Shown here piece by piece: positions 17,170-26,560 of a stretch of 64,000 bases of DNA; within the stretch, counting starts at the first letter, position 1; each line of letters begins with the position of its first letter. The notes under the pieces were generated by a model. It made no database searches, was not told the origin of the DNA, and was given only the letters and a program-made list of their open reading frames with translations. Made by a program: the position numbers and the translations under genes. The stretch comes from Agrobacterium arsenijevicii (lineage in GTDB: Bacteria > Pseudomonadota > Alphaproteobacteria > Rhizobiales > Rhizobiaceae). The stretch covers positions 38,417 through 102,416 of the forward strand of contig JWIT01000015.1 in NCBI GenBank assembly GCA_000949895.1. The letters run 5' to 3'.

Positions 17170-18099
17170 ATGGCTCCCAACTTTCTCCTTATTGACGCTG
17201 AAAAAGAATTTGATGTTTTGAAGGCGGCTTCGTCGCTGATCCGTGTGCAGATATTGAAGCTGTTGCACGACGCAAACGGTCTGAACGTCAACGAGATCGC
17301 GCAGAAACTGGACCTTCCCCAGTCCACCGTTTCGGCTGGCGTGACCGTTCTTGAGGAGGCGGGGCTGCTGCGAACCGAAACGCGCAAGGCGCGCAAGGGC
17401 AGCCAGAAAATCTGTTTTGCGACCTGCGACGAACTCATCGTTTCGTTTCTAAGACCCGAGGCGCCGGCGGCGTCCAATTATATCGCGGTGGCCATGCCGC
17501 TTGGGCTTTACACGCAAAGTTCAGTGACGGCACCTTGCGGCATCTGTTCGCCGGAGGGCATTATCGGGCTTCTCGATGTGCCCGATACCTTCATGGATCC
17601 GGACCGCATGAAGACAGCGCTTTTGTGGTTCACGTCGGGCCATGTCGAATATCAATTCCCCAATAATGCCAAGATTCAGGGCCGAAACGTCGAGGAAATC
17701 GAGTTTTCGATGGAGGTCAGTTCCGAGGTGCCGGGAACGCACAGCAACTGGCCATCGGACATTACCCTCTCCGTTAACGGCAAGGAGATCGGTGTCTGGA
17801 CCTCGCCCGGCGACTTCGGCGACAAGCGGGGTACGTTTACGCCCGACTGGTGGAAACTGTCCGGTTCCCAATACGGCATGCTGAAAACCTGGCGCATTAC
17901 CGCCCAGGGAACCTATGTCGACGGGACGCGCATTTCAGATGTGACGCTTACGGATATCGATCTCTCCAGCCATCGTTCGATCCGGCTGCGCATCGAGGTC
18001 AAGGCCGATGCAAAGCATCCGGGCGGGCTCAACATCTTCGGCCGTGGTTTTGGAAATTACGATCAAGACATCGTATTGCGCCTGCGCACCGCAGACTGA
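17170..18099 (+). CDS. ArsR-type winged-helix regulator with large C-terminal domain
   Basis: The protein has 309 residues from the ATG at 17170; the open frame extends to 17023, but that part reads as non-coding. Residues about 12-85 form an ArsR-like winged helix (IRVQILKLLHDANGLNVNEIAQ; DLPQSTVSAGVTVLEEAGLL). The remaining about 210 residues are unlike metal-sensing ArsR proteins. They include a Cys pair (PCGICS, C123/C126), then a beta-rich region (LSVNGKEIGVWTSPGDFGD) that could be a ligand-binding sandwich. It directly precedes the arabinofuranosidase operon, so it is likely the arabinoside-responsive regulator of that operon. Confidence 0.82.
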   Translation: MAPNFLLIDAEKEFDVLKAASSLIRVQILKLLHDANGLNVNEIAQKLDLPQSTVSAGVTVLEEAGLLRTETRKARKGSQKICFATCDELIVSFLRPEAPAASNYIAVAMPLGLYTQSSVTAPCGICSPEGIIGLLDVPDTFMDPDRMKTALLWFTSGHVEYQFPNNAKIQGRNVEEIEFSMEVSSEVPGTHSNWPSDITLSVNGKEIGVWTSPGDFGDKRGTFTPDWWKLSGSQYGMLKTWRITAQGTYVDGTRISDVTLTDIDLSSHRSIRLRIEVKADAKHPGGLNIFGRGFGNYDQDIVLRLRTAD

Positions 18100-18132
18100 T
18101 CCGGCCAATTTTAAAAAGTATGATTTTCGCGG

Positions 18133-18198
18133 TTGACAGGCGCGGATTCCCTTGGCAACTATATTATGAAATATGGTTCATATCATATTTTAAGATAT
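18133..18198 (+). promoter_or_regulatory. Promoter and tandem inverted repeats for the arabinofuranosidase operon
   Basis: TTGACA (18133-18138) precedes a plausible -10 region (AACTAT, 18157-18162). Overlapping the expected start are TATGAA-N6-TTCATA (18165-18182) and ATATC-N9-GATAT (18180-18198). A repressor bound there would block transcription. The neighbouring ArsR-type protein is the obvious candidate. Confidence 0.55.
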
Positions 18199-18221
18199 AA
18201 ATGCGCATGGGAGGAGAGCCT

Positions 18222-19733
18222 ATGAAAGCGCGGGTTTCAGTCCACCGGGACTTCCGGATTGGGCGTATTGACGATCGCCTATATTCCGCCTTCATCGAGC
18301 ATATGGGGCGGGCGATCTATGGCGGGATTTACGAGCCCGGCCATCCGCAGGCGGATGAAAACGGCTTTCGCAAGGATGTCCTGAAATTCGTGCAGGATCT
18401 GAAAATCCCGGCGATCCGTTATCCCGGCGGCAACTTCGTCTCGGCCTATCGCTGGGAAGATGGCATCGGCCCGCGCGACAAGCGGCCCGTGCGCCTCGAT
18501 CTTGCATGGCGCTCCAAGGAAACCAACCAGATCGGCGTCAACGAGTTCGCAGACTGGGCCTCGATGGCCGGCATCGAGATGATGCTTGCGGTCAATCTGG
18601 GTTCCCGTGGTCTGGATGATGCCCGCAACTTCCTCGAATACGTGAATTTCCCTGGTGGTACCGAGCTTAGCGATCTTCGCCGCAGCCACGGCGCGGAAAA
18701 GGCCCACGGCGTGAAAATGTGGTGCCTTGGCAACGAGATGGACGGTCCCTGGCAGATCGGCCACAAGACGGCGGTGGAATATGGCCGTTTGGCAAACGAG
18801 ACCGCCAAGGCCTTCAAGGGTTTCGACCCCACCATCGAAGCGATCGTCTGCGGAAGTTCCAACGACGGCATGCCAACCTATCCCGAATGGGAGCGCGAGG
18901 TGCTGGAAGAGTGCTACGAGAATGTGGACCACATCTCGCTGCACAAATATTTCGGCAACAACAGCCGCGACACGCTGAATTACTTTGGCAAGATCGAAGA
19001 AACCGGACGTTACATTCAGACCATCGCCGGCGTCATCGATTACGTGAAGGCCAAGAAGCGTGCCAAGAATGAGGTTTCCATCTGCTTTGACGAGTGGAAC
19101 GTCTGGTATCATATCCGCGAAGACGACGGCAAACGCGTCAAGAGCTGGGACTGGCCGGAAGCCCCCGCACTTCTGGAAGAGACCTATAATTTCGAGGATG
19201 CTCTTTTCGTGGCCGGGTTGCTCAACGAGTTCATCCGCCGTTCGGACCGGGTGCGCATCGCCTGCATCGCCCAGCTCGTCAACGTCATTGCCCCCATCCG
19301 TGCGGAAAAGAACGGACCGGCATGGCGCCAGACGATCTATTATCCCTATCAGTTCGCCTCGCTCTATGGTCGTGGTGTTGCGCTGAACGTTGCCGTCGAT
19401 TGCCCGACCTATGATTGCAACGCGGCGGATGACGTCAAATATCTCGATGTCGCCGGTGTGTACGATGAGGAAGAGGGCGTTGTGACGCTGTTCGTCCTCA
19501 ATCGCCATCTCACCGAGGCTGCGGAACTCAACGTCGGCCTCACCGGGTTTTCGCCCGTGGCTCTAAGCCTGCATCTTTCCATGGCGGGATATGATCTGAG
19601 GGTTGGCAACGGTCCGGATCAGCCTGATCGCGTTGTGCCGGTGCCGGGCAGCGGTATCGGTGTCGAGGATGGGGCGCTCAAAGGCTCCGTACCGGCGCTG
19701 TCCTATCATGTCCTGCGCGTGAAGGTTAAGTGA
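18222..19733 (+). CDS. Alpha-L-arabinofuranosidase, glycoside hydrolase family 51
   Basis: The 503-residue enzyme starts at the ATG at 18222, with GGGAGGAG upstream. It releases terminal arabinofuranose from arabinan, arabinoxylan or arabinogalactan fragments. The GH51 TIM barrel shows the acid/base in WCLGNEMDG (E172) and the nucleophile in CFDEWNVW (E291). The RYPGGNF and HKYFGNN segments are also typical. There is no signal peptide, so it acts in the cytoplasm on oligosaccharides imported by the transporter encoded directly downstream. It is the first gene of the operon 18222-23942. Confidence 0.95.
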   Translation: MKARVSVHRDFRIGRIDDRLYSAFIEHMGRAIYGGIYEPGHPQADENGFRKDVLKFVQDLKIPAIRYPGGNFVSAYRWEDGIGPRDKRPVRLDLAWRSKETNQIGVNEFADWASMAGIEMMLAVNLGSRGLDDARNFLEYVNFPGGTELSDLRRSHGAEKAHGVKMWCLGNEMDGPWQIGHKTAVEYGRLANETAKAFKGFDPTIEAIVCGSSNDGMPTYPEWEREVLEECYENVDHISLHKYFGNNSRDTLNYFGKIEETGRYIQTIAGVIDYVKAKKRAKNEVSICFDEWNVWYHIREDDGKRVKSWDWPEAPALLEETYNFEDALFVAGLLNEFIRRSDRVRIACIAQLVNVIAPIRAEKNGPAWRQTIYYPYQFASLYGRGVALNVAVDCPTYDCNAADDVKYLDVAGVYDEEEGVVTLFVLNRHLTEAAELNVGLTGFSPVALSLHLSMAGYDLRVGNGPDQPDRVVPVPGSGIGVEDGALKGSVPALSYHVLRVKVK

Positions 19734-19740
19734 GGCGGTG

Positions 19741-20814
19741 ATGGGTGTCCGTCTCACCAGTATCGCCAAGTCCTTCGGCTCCTTTGCAGCCATCCGGGAC
19801 GTTTCAATGGAGATTCCGACGGGCAGCTTCGCGGTTTTCGTGGGGCCTTCCGGTTGCGGAAAATCCACCCTGTTGCGCATGATTGCCGGTCTTGAGGAAA
19901 CCAGCGGCGGTCACATCGCCATCGACGACCGCGATGTCACGGCCGTCGAGCCGGCGGATCGTGGCGTTGCCATGGTCTTCCAGAATTATGCGCTCTATCC
20001 GCATCTGACGGTGTTCGAGAACATGGCTTTCAGCCTGCGTCTCGCGCGCCGGCCGAAAGCGGAGGTGAATGAGAGGGTGGGGGAAGCTGCCCGCATCCTC
20101 CAGCTTGAGGACAATCTGCACAAAAAACCGTCGCAGCTTTCCGGCGGCCAGAGGCAGCGCGTGGCCATCGGCCGCGCGATTGTGCGACAGCCGAAGGTGT
20201 TTCTCTTCGATGAACCCCTGTCGAACCTGGACGCGGAACTGCGCGTCCAGATGCGGCTGGAGCTGACCCGGCTTCACCGCAAGCTTGGCGCCACGATGAT
20301 CTATGTCACGCACGACCAGGTGGAGGCCATGACGCTTGCGGACAAGATTTTCGTGCTGAAGGGCGGCATCGTGCAGCAGGCCGGTGCGCCGCTCACCCTT
20401 TACGACGATCCGGATAACCGTTTCGTGGCGGGCTTCATCGGATCGCCCGCGATGAACTTCCTTGCAGCCGACATTGTCGGGCAACGGGATGGCATCGTCA
20501 CGCTTGCGCTTGAAGGCGGGGAAAAGCAGCTCGAAGCCCGGCTGTCGCAACCGGTGTCCATCGGCCAACGGGTCGAAATCGGCATCAGGCCCGAACATCT
20601 GGTGATCACGCAAGAGGGCGCGTTGCCGGTCAACGTCGAGGTGGCGGAGGAGCTGGGCGATCTGTCCTATCTCTATACCCGCACGAAGATCGGGAAAGAA
20701 CTTGTCGTGCAGCGGCAGGGCTCGCGCGAGCGGCTGGATGGCCGGTCCGTCTCGCTGAGCGCCTCGCCCGATCACATCATGGTTTTCGATAGCGACGGCA
20801 AAAGGTTGCGATAG
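19741..20814 (+). CDS. Oligosaccharide ABC transporter ATPase (MalK/UgpC type)
   Basis: The protein has 357 residues from the ATG at 19741, with TGAGG at 5 bases; a GTG three bases earlier is possible. It has Walker [10 protein letters not shown], signature LSGGQRQR, Walker [12 protein letters not shown], switch THDQ, and a C-terminal regulatory domain from about residue 240. It starts 7 bases after the arabinofuranosidase stop. It probably energises the permeases at 22234 and 23115. Confidence 0.93.
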   Translation: MGVRLTSIAKSFGSFAAIRDVSMEIPTGSFAVFVGPSGCGKSTLLRMIAGLEETSGGHIAIDDRDVTAVEPADRGVAMVFQNYALYPHLTVFENMAFSLRLARRPKAEVNERVGEAARILQLEDNLHKKPSQLSGGQRQRVAIGRAIVRQPKVFLFDEPLSNLDAELRVQMRLELTRLHRKLGATMIYVTHDQVEAMTLADKIFVLKGGIVQQAGAPLTLYDDPDNRFVAGFIGSPAMNFLAADIVGQRDGIVTLALEGGEKQLEARLSQPVSIGQRVEIGIRPEHLVITQEGALPVNVEVAEELGDLSYLYTRTKIGKELVVQRQGSRERLDGRSVSLSASPDHIMVFDSDGKRLR

Positions 20815-20891
20815 GCGCGAGGAGGCGCCTGTCGATGCAGCAAACCAACCCCTTGAAACGGGGTGTTTCCAAAAAACGGGAGGAGTGAACG

Positions 20892-22166
20892 ATGCGACTG
20901 ATCAAGACATTGCTTGTTGGTACGGTTCTGGGCCTGAGCGCCCTGCCGGCGCTGGCAAAACAGGATATCGTCTGGTGGGACTTTCTGTCGGGCGGCGACG
21001 GCGTGCGCATGAAGGCGCTTATTGACGCCTTCAACAAGGAACACCCCGATATCCAGATCAAGGGAACGACGCTTGAATGGGGCGTTCCTTTTTACACCAA
21101 GGTGCGCACGGCTTCCGCCGTCGGCGAGGGTCCTGATGTCATGACCTATCACCTGTCGCGCGCGCCGCTCGGGCTTGAGGAAAAAGTGCTGAGCGAGATC
21201 ACCGAAAAGGACCTCGGTGATGCCGGGTTGAAGACCAGCGATTTCTTCAGTGCACCCGTCGAGGCAGCAACCCATGACGGCAAGCTTTATGCGGTGCCCT
21301 TCGATATCCATGCCCTCGTGCTCTATTACAATGCCGATCTCCTGAAGGGGTCACCCTATCTCGATGCCGAGGGCAAGCTGACCGGTATCAAGACGATGGA
21401 AGACTTCGAAACGGCGCTGGCCTGGGCGAAGGACAAGGGCGTACAGACGCCGGTCACCTATCAGTCCGGCGGCGAAGCCGGTGTCTGGCGTGTGTTTTAT
21501 ACATTGTTCTCGCAGCAGGGCGGCGAGCTGGTCACCAACAACGAAGTACTCGCCGGTGACAACGCCGAAAAGGCCGCCAAGGCCATAGAGACCATGTCGA
21601 AGTGGCGGGAAAACGGCTGGGCGCCCGAGCAGGCGGAATATCCGGCGTCCGTTGCTCTCTTCTCCGCCGGCAAATCCGCCTTCCAGCTGAACGGCGTATG
21701 GGAGGTTCCGACCTACAAGGATCTGGAAAAGAACGGCAAGCTCGGCTTCAAATGGAGCGCTGTCGAAGTACCGCCTTTCATGGGCAAGCGCGCCACCTGG
21801 GCGGATTCGCATGCCTTTGCGATCCCCAACCAGGGCGACAAGACCGTTTCCGGCGAGAAACGCGCCGCTGTCATGAAGGTTATCGGCTGGATGGAAAAAC
21901 ACGCCATCAGCTGGGCCGATGCGGGACATATTCCGGCCTATAAATCGATCACCGAAAGCAGCGAATACAAGGCGATGCAGCCGAATGCCACCTATGCCTC
22001 GCTGGCGGAGGCGGCGGTGTTCGATCCGAAGACCACGATTACCGGGGTTGCCTCTCCCGCTTACGATGCGGCGCTCAACGTCATCGCTCCGGCCATCCAG
22101 GGCTATATGAGCGGTGCGGATGCGGTCGAGCAGATCAAGTCCGAGCTGCAAGGCAAGCTCAAGTAA
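20892..22166 (+). CDS. Extracellular oligosaccharide-binding protein
   Basis: The 424-residue periplasmic binding protein (UgpB/group 1) has a classical Sec signal (MRLIKTLLVGTVLGLSALPALA) cleaved before KQDIVWWDF. GGGAGGAG precedes the ATG. It is not closely related to the 5708/15703 pair. Its position after GH51 and the ATPase suggests arabinose-containing oligosaccharides as ligands. A strong hairpin follows at 22174-22202. Confidence 0.92.
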   Translation: MRLIKTLLVGTVLGLSALPALAKQDIVWWDFLSGGDGVRMKALIDAFNKEHPDIQIKGTTLEWGVPFYTKVRTASAVGEGPDVMTYHLSRAPLGLEEKVLSEITEKDLGDAGLKTSDFFSAPVEAATHDGKLYAVPFDIHALVLYYNADLLKGSPYLDAEGKLTGIKTMEDFETALAWAKDKGVQTPVTYQSGGEAGVWRVFYTLFSQQGGELVTNNEVLAGDNAEKAAKAIETMSKWRENGWAPEQAEYPASVALFSAGKSAFQLNGVWEVPTYKDLEKNGKLGFKWSAVEVPPFMGKRATWADSHAFAIPNQGDKTVSGEKRAAVMKVIGWMEKHAISWADAGHIPAYKSITESSEYKAMQPNATYASLAEAAVFDPKTTITGVASPAYDAALNVIAPAIQGYMSGADAVEQIKSELQGKLK

Positions 22167-22173
22167 TCCGTGA

Positions 22174-22202
22174 CTGCCCTCCGGCTGTCGGCCGGAGGGC
22201 AG
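22174..22202 (+). other. Intercistronic hairpin after binding-protein gene
   Basis: CTGCCCTCCGGC (22174-22185) pairs perfectly with GCCGGAGGGCAG (22191-22202) across five bases. No T-tract follows. It lies between the binding-protein and permease genes, where such hairpins usually stabilise the upstream mRNA or attenuate downstream expression. Confidence 0.65.
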
Positions 22203-22233
22203 CGTGCAATACGGGAGGTCCCGGAGGCATTCC

Positions 22234-23118
22234 ATGGCTATGATTGAAAACCGGCGCAAGAAATCGCTGATCGCGCTGTCGATGGTGACGCCATTCATCG
22301 TGGTCTTCACCACGTTCTTTCTTTATCCCCTGATCGAGATGGTGCGCATCAGCTTCACGGATGCGCCGCTGATCGGCGACGGAAACTGGGTCGGCCTGCA
22401 GAACTATGTAAAACTGCTGAGCGACCGCCTGTTCGTGACGTCGCTCAAGAATAATGGCTACTTCGTGCTTCTGACGGTGGTGCCGACAACGGTCATCGCC
22501 TTGATGATTGCGCTTGCGGTTAGCCGATTGTCCGGCATCAAGCAGACAATCGCCATGAGCCTGTTTTTCCTGCCTTACGTCCTGCCGGTTTCGGTCGTCA
22601 CCGAGATCTGGGCCTGGATGCTCGATCTGCAGTTCGGCGTTCTCCAGCCCGTCATTTCGCTGCTGGCGGGCAAACCCACCGCCGTTTTCAAGAACCCCAA
22701 TTGGGTCATGCCGATGGTCGCCGTCGTCACCATCTGGTGGACGAACGGCTTTAATGTGCTGTTGTTCATTGCCGGCCTGCGCAACATTCCGACCGAGCTT
22801 TATGAGGCTGCGGCTCTGGATGGCGCAACGACATGGCAACGGTTCTGGCGCGTCACATGGCCGCTTCTTTGGCCCGTGACAGCTCTGATCCTGACTCTGC
22901 AATTGATCCTGCAACTGAAGATATTCGACCAGATCTATCTCCTGAGCGGCGGCGGACCCTTCAATTCCAGCTTCGTGCTTCTGCTGAAGGTCTACCGGGA
23001 AGCCTTCCAGATGAACAATGGCGGTTACGCCTCTGCCGTTGCGACTGTGCTCTTCCTGTTGATCGTCATCGTATCCGTTCTCCAGTTCCAGTTGCTGCGC
23101 ATCCGGAGGAATTCATGA
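22234..23118 (+). CDS. Oligosaccharide ABC transporter permease 1
   Basis: The protein has 294 residues from the ATG at 22234, with GGAGG 7 bases upstream; a GTG at 22204 in frame is less likely because it lies in the foot of the hairpin. It has about six hydrophobic helices (LSMVTPFIVVFTTFFLYP) and an EAA loop (YEAAALDGATTWQRFWR). MalF/UgpA-type. It overlaps the next gene by four bases. Confidence 0.92.
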   Translation: MAMIENRRKKSLIALSMVTPFIVVFTTFFLYPLIEMVRISFTDAPLIGDGNWVGLQNYVKLLSDRLFVTSLKNNGYFVLLTVVPTTVIALMIALAVSRLSGIKQTIAMSLFFLPYVLPVSVVTEIWAWMLDLQFGVLQPVISLLAGKPTAVFKNPNWVMPMVAVVTIWWTNGFNVLLFIAGLRNIPTELYEAAALDGATTWQRFWRVTWPLLWPVTALILTLQLILQLKIFDQIYLLSGGGPFNSSFVLLLKVYREAFQMNNGGYASAVATVLFLLIVIVSVLQFQLLRIRRNS

Positions 23119-23942
23119 GCCTGACCAAAAGACTAGAGAACGTCGTTCTCACCCTGCTGACGTTTTCGGCAGCGCTCGTGTGGATTTTTCCGCTTTACTG
23201 GGGTTTCGTGACGTCGTTGCGCTCGGACGAGAATGTTGCGGGCAACACCTCGCTGCTGCCTGATGAATTCCAGCTCGGTGCCTATGTGAACGCGATCTTC
23301 AACACGCGGCTGTTGACCTGGTATGTGAATTCCATCGGCACCGCCGCCATCGTCACGGTTTCTGTCCTGATCATTTCGATGTTGTGCGCCTATGCACTGT
23401 CGCAGATCCGCTTTCCGGGGCGGCGCCTGCTTTATGGCATCGTGCTGGCGAGCTTCATGGTGCCGGCGCAGACGCTTGTCGTCACGCAGTTCATCCTGAT
23501 GAAGAACCTCAACCTCATCAACACCTGGGCCGGCATCATCCTGCCGCAGCTCATCACGCCCATCGTCATCATCGTTTACAAGCAGTTCTTCGACAGCGTG
23601 CCCAAGGAGATGCGCGAGGCGGTGGTTCTGGATGGCGGCGGCGAATATACGATCCTGTTCAAGGTGTATCTGCCGCTGAACTGGGGCATCACGACCGCCA
23701 TGGCAATCGTGACCTTCATTACGGTGTGGAATGCCTTCTTCTGGCCTTTCCTCGTGGTCACCTCCGAAAACATGATGACGATCCCCGTCGGCATCACGCA
23801 GGTCAACGATACTTTCGGCATCGTTTATGCGCGCCTGATGGCGATTGCCATGCTGGCGGCACTGCCGGTCATCGTCGCCTATGTCATCTTCCAGCGGCGC
23901 GTGACGGAAGCCATCATGATTTCATCCGGCGTGAAGGGGTGA
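23115..23942 (+). CDS. Oligosaccharide ABC transporter permease 2
   Basis: The protein has 275 residues from the ATG at 23115, which overlaps the stop of the previous gene (ATGA) and has CGGAGGAA upstream. The same frame is open far upstream, but that part is not coding. It has MalG/UgpE-type helices (VVLTLLTFSAALVWIFPLY) and an EAA loop (REAVVLDGGGEYTILFK). It is the last gene of the arabinoside operon and ends 25 bases from the convergent sulfonate-type ATPase gene. Confidence 0.92.
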   Translation: MSLTKRLENVVLTLLTFSAALVWIFPLYWGFVTSLRSDENVAGNTSLLPDEFQLGAYVNAIFNTRLLTWYVNSIGTAAIVTVSVLIISMLCAYALSQIRFPGRRLLYGIVLASFMVPAQTLVVTQFILMKNLNLINTWAGIILPQLITPIVIIVYKQFFDSVPKEMREAVVLDGGGEYTILFKVYLPLNWGITTAMAIVTFITVWNAFFWPFLVVTSENMMTIPVGITQVNDTFGIVYARLMAIAMLAALPVIVAYVIFQRRVTEAIMISSGVKG

Positions 23943-23967
23943 GGGCGGCGGAAGACGTCGGTGCCGA

Positions 23968-24702
23968 TCAGATGACATGGGCGTTGTGCAGAGCGGTCAG
24001 CACTTCGTTCTTGAGGCTGGCGAGCTGTGGCGACCTTCGGTCACGCGGGCGCGGCTCGTCCACTTCTATCCGTTGCTGGATACGACCATCATGGGCGCCC
24101 ATCATGTAAATCCGGTCACCGAGATAGAGCGCTTCGTCAATATCGTGGGTGACAAGCAGGAAGGAAATGCCGCGCTGTTCAACGAGTTTCAGGACAAGGT
24201 CCTGCAATTTCATCCGCGTAAAAGCGTCAACCGCGCTGAAGGGTTCGTCGAGCAGCAATATGCGCGGCTGGGTATAGAGCGCTCTTGCGATGGCGACACG
24301 TTGCGCCATGCCCCCTGAAAGGGCTTTCGGCAACACGCTGCCATGGCCGCTCAAACCTACGTCGTTGATCAGCCCTTCCACCCGCTCGACATCATATTTC
24401 TTGCCAGCCGCATAACCAATGTTTTGTGCAACCGTCAGCCAAGGCATCAGGCGAGGTTCCTGAAAGACGAAGGCGATGGGCGGGGAGGCGGATGCCCGGT
24501 CTTCATCCGCCTGCTGAACCTTGACCGCACCTGAGAAATGCCGGTCGAGGCCGGCGGCGATGCGCAGCAAGGTGCTTTTTCCACACCCACTCGGCCCGAG
24601 AAGAACCGCGGCTTCACTATCGCCGAGCGTCAGGTGGATATCCTGAAGGACCACCGTATCGCCGAAGGCTTTTTCGCGCACATTGACATTGAGCAAACTC
24701 AT
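23968..24702 (-). CDS. Nitrate/sulfonate/taurine-type ABC transporter ATPase
   Basis: The protein has 244 residues from the ATG at 24702, inside the end of the permease gene (ATGA overlap). It has Walker [11 protein letters not shown]-loop FQEPRLMPWL, signature LSGGMAQR, Walker B ILLLDEPFSAVD and switch THDIDEA. The FQEPRLMPW form is characteristic of the SsuB/TauB group. It powers uptake through the 24699-25568 permease. There is no regulatory C-terminal domain, as expected for this group. Confidence 0.92.
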   Translation of the reverse strand: MSLLNVNVREKAFGDTVVLQDIHLTLGDSEAAVLLGPSGCGKSTLLRIAAGLDRHFSGAVKVQQADEDRASASPPIAFVFQEPRLMPWLTVAQNIGYAAGKKYDVERVEGLINDVGLSGHGSVLPKALSGGMAQRVAIARALYTQPRILLLDEPFSAVDAFTRMKLQDLVLKLVEQRGISFLLVTHDIDEALYLGDRIYMMGAHDGRIQQRIEVDEPRPRDRRSPQLASLKNEVLTALHNAHVI

Positions 24703-25568
24703 CGCAGGCGCCCTCCTTGCTGAAGGGGATAGGTGTCGCGCCATCTGAGGCAACGTTCCTCGACCATCTTGAAGAGGCTGTCAGAAATCTTGCCGAGAAC
24801 CGCAAGGCAGATAATCGCTATCATCACCAGATCGGGTCGGGACAGTTCCCGCCCGTCGGAAAGCATGTAGCCGATGCCCTCGGAAGCCGCCAGAAGCTCG
24901 GCTGCGACGACGCTCAGCCACGCCAGCGAAAGCCCGTAACGCAGGCCCGTGAACAGATGCGGCAAGGAGGCGGGAATGAAGATCCGCCACACCAGCACGG
25001 GCAGCGGCTGGCGATACATCTCGCCCACTTCCACCAGCTTGCGGTCGACATTTCGGATGCCGGAGAAGAGGTTGAGATAAACAGGGAAAAACGCGCTCTT
25101 GGCGATCAGCACGATTTTCGAGGTCTCGCCGATGCCGAACCAGATCATCAGCAGCGGTACCCATGCAAGGCTCGGAACCGCGCGTAGCGCCTGAAACGTC
25201 GGCTCGAGATAGCGTTCGGCGGCAACGACCAGCCCGACCAGCGAACCGACGACGATTGCAAGAAGGGAGCCAATGACGAAGCCGACGAAGACGCGGGCGG
25301 TACTTGCCGCGACATTCGTCCACAAAGGACCCTCGGCGAGCCGTAGAAACGTGTCGTAAAGCTCGGAGGGCGGTGGCAGAACATAGGGGCTTACCCAGCC
25401 GACGCGCACAAAGAACTCCAGCAGCAACAATGACCCGACCGGCACGATTGCGCCCCGCAAATCGAACCGTGCAAAGAAATTCCCCGCCCTCTGCAAGAGC
25501 GGCAATCGGGAGGGGAATTGTTTCGCAGTCTGTTTCACGCGCTGGAATTCGCGCGGATGGGAATTCAT
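24699..25568 (-). CDS. Sulfonate-type ABC transporter permease
   Basis: The 289-residue inner-membrane protein matches SsuC/TauC. It has an amphipathic N-terminus, then hydrophobic helices (IVPVGSLLLLEFFVRVGWV) and a segment typical of the family (ALRAVPSLAWVPLLMIWFG). It overlaps both neighbours by four bases. A single such gene normally forms a homodimeric channel, consistent with there being only one permease here. Confidence 0.92.
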   Translation of the reverse strand: MNSHPREFQRVKQTAKQFPSRLPLLQRAGNFFARFDLRGAIVPVGSLLLLEFFVRVGWVSPYVLPPPSELYDTFLRLAEGPLWTNVAASTARVFVGFVIGSLLAIVVGSLVGLVVAAERYLEPTFQALRAVPSLAWVPLLMIWFGIGETSKIVLIAKSAFFPVYLNLFSGIRNVDRKLVEVGEMYRQPLPVLVWRIFIPASLPHLFTGLRYGLSLAWLSVVAAELLAASEGIGYMLSDGRELSRPDLVMIAIICLAVLGKISDSLFKMVEERCLRWRDTYPLQQGGRLR

Positions 25569-26560
25569 GCGCCAAGTGCCTTTTTCGCCGGTGCCGGGTC
25601 GATCAGCGACGAAAGGACATTATCGACATTGACACCCGGACGCAGCACATCGTCGCCGAGCAACGGGGTCACGATGCGGATCGAGTTCAGCAGCTCCTCG
25701 CCCGGAACGGGATCCTTCCAGTCGCGCTTTTCGATTGTCAGCTTGGTGATCTTGGGATCGTTGCCGGTGACCTGCGTGACGAAATCGATGAATTCGCTGT
25801 TGTTTTCGCGGATCCATTTTTGTGTCTCGACCCAGACGCCAAGGAGGCGTTCGACCGCTTTCGGGTACTTCGCCAGAAATTCCTCGGAAACGCTGAAAAC
25901 GCTGCCGTCGCGCCAGCTGCGCTCATCGAAAATCGCCCTGTCACCGGCAAGTTCCGCTTGAGAGGTATGCGGATCGATGCCGACCCACGCATCGACCTGT
26001 CCCTGCTGAAGCGCATTGAAACCTTCCGGATGCTGCAGGTTCACGACCTTGAGGTCATCGATCGACAGTTTGGACTGGGCTAGGGCGCGGAGGAGGGTGA
26101 AATAGGGCGCGGTGCCCTTGGTGACCGCAATGGTTTTGCCCTTGAGATCGGCAACGGTCTTGACCGGCGAATCCGGGCGAACCTGTATGATTGAGGAACC
26201 ACCCCAGCTTGCCACATAGATCACCTTCAACGGCACACCGTTGGCACGGGCCAGAAAGGCGGAAAGTGCTGCCGAACCGGCGAAATCCGTCGAGCCGACC
26301 TTCAGGAATTCGAGTGAATTGTTGCTGCCGCGCGACTGGACCCAGGTGATCTTGGTGCCGACATCCTTGAATGCTTCCTCAAGCCAGCCCTTGTTCTTTA
26401 TCAGCAGCGTGTGGGACGAGTAAAATCCCCAGTCCAGCTTCAGCTCGGCAGGGAACTCCGGTGAGCTCTCTGCCAACGCATTGCCTGTGACAAGCGGTGC
26501 TGCGAGCGCGCCGGCAATGCCGAATTTGAGGATCTGGCGGCGAGAATGTTCAGCCTTCAT
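25565..26560 (-). CDS. Aliphatic-sulfonate-type periplasmic binding protein
   Basis: The 331-residue protein has a twin-arginine signal (HSRRQILKFGIAGA) and an ALAE cleavage region. The mature part resembles SsuA/NrtA-type binding proteins (LDWGFYSSHTLLIKNKGWL; DLKGKTIAVTKGT). It likely binds a sulfonate or other organosulfur compound. Together with the permease, the ATPase and the upstream LLM monooxygenase it forms a sulfur-scavenging unit. Substrate specificity is uncertain, because the family also includes taurine, nitrate and thiamine-precursor binders. Confidence 0.88.
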   Translation of the reverse strand: MKAEHSRRQILKFGIAGALAAPLVTGNALAESSPEFPAELKLDWGFYSSHTLLIKNKGWLEEAFKDVGTKITWVQSRGSNNSLEFLKVGSTDFAGSAALSAFLARANGVPLKVIYVASWGGSSIIQVRPDSPVKTVADLKGKTIAVTKGTAPYFTLLRALAQSKLSIDDLKVVNLQHPEGFNALQQGQVDAWVGIDPHTSQAELAGDRAIFDERSWRDGSVFSVSEEFLAKYPKAVERLLGVWVETQKWIRENNSEFIDFVTQVTGNDPKITKLTIEKRDWKDPVPGEELLNSIRIVTPLLGDDVLRPGVNVDNVLSSLIDPAPAKKALGA

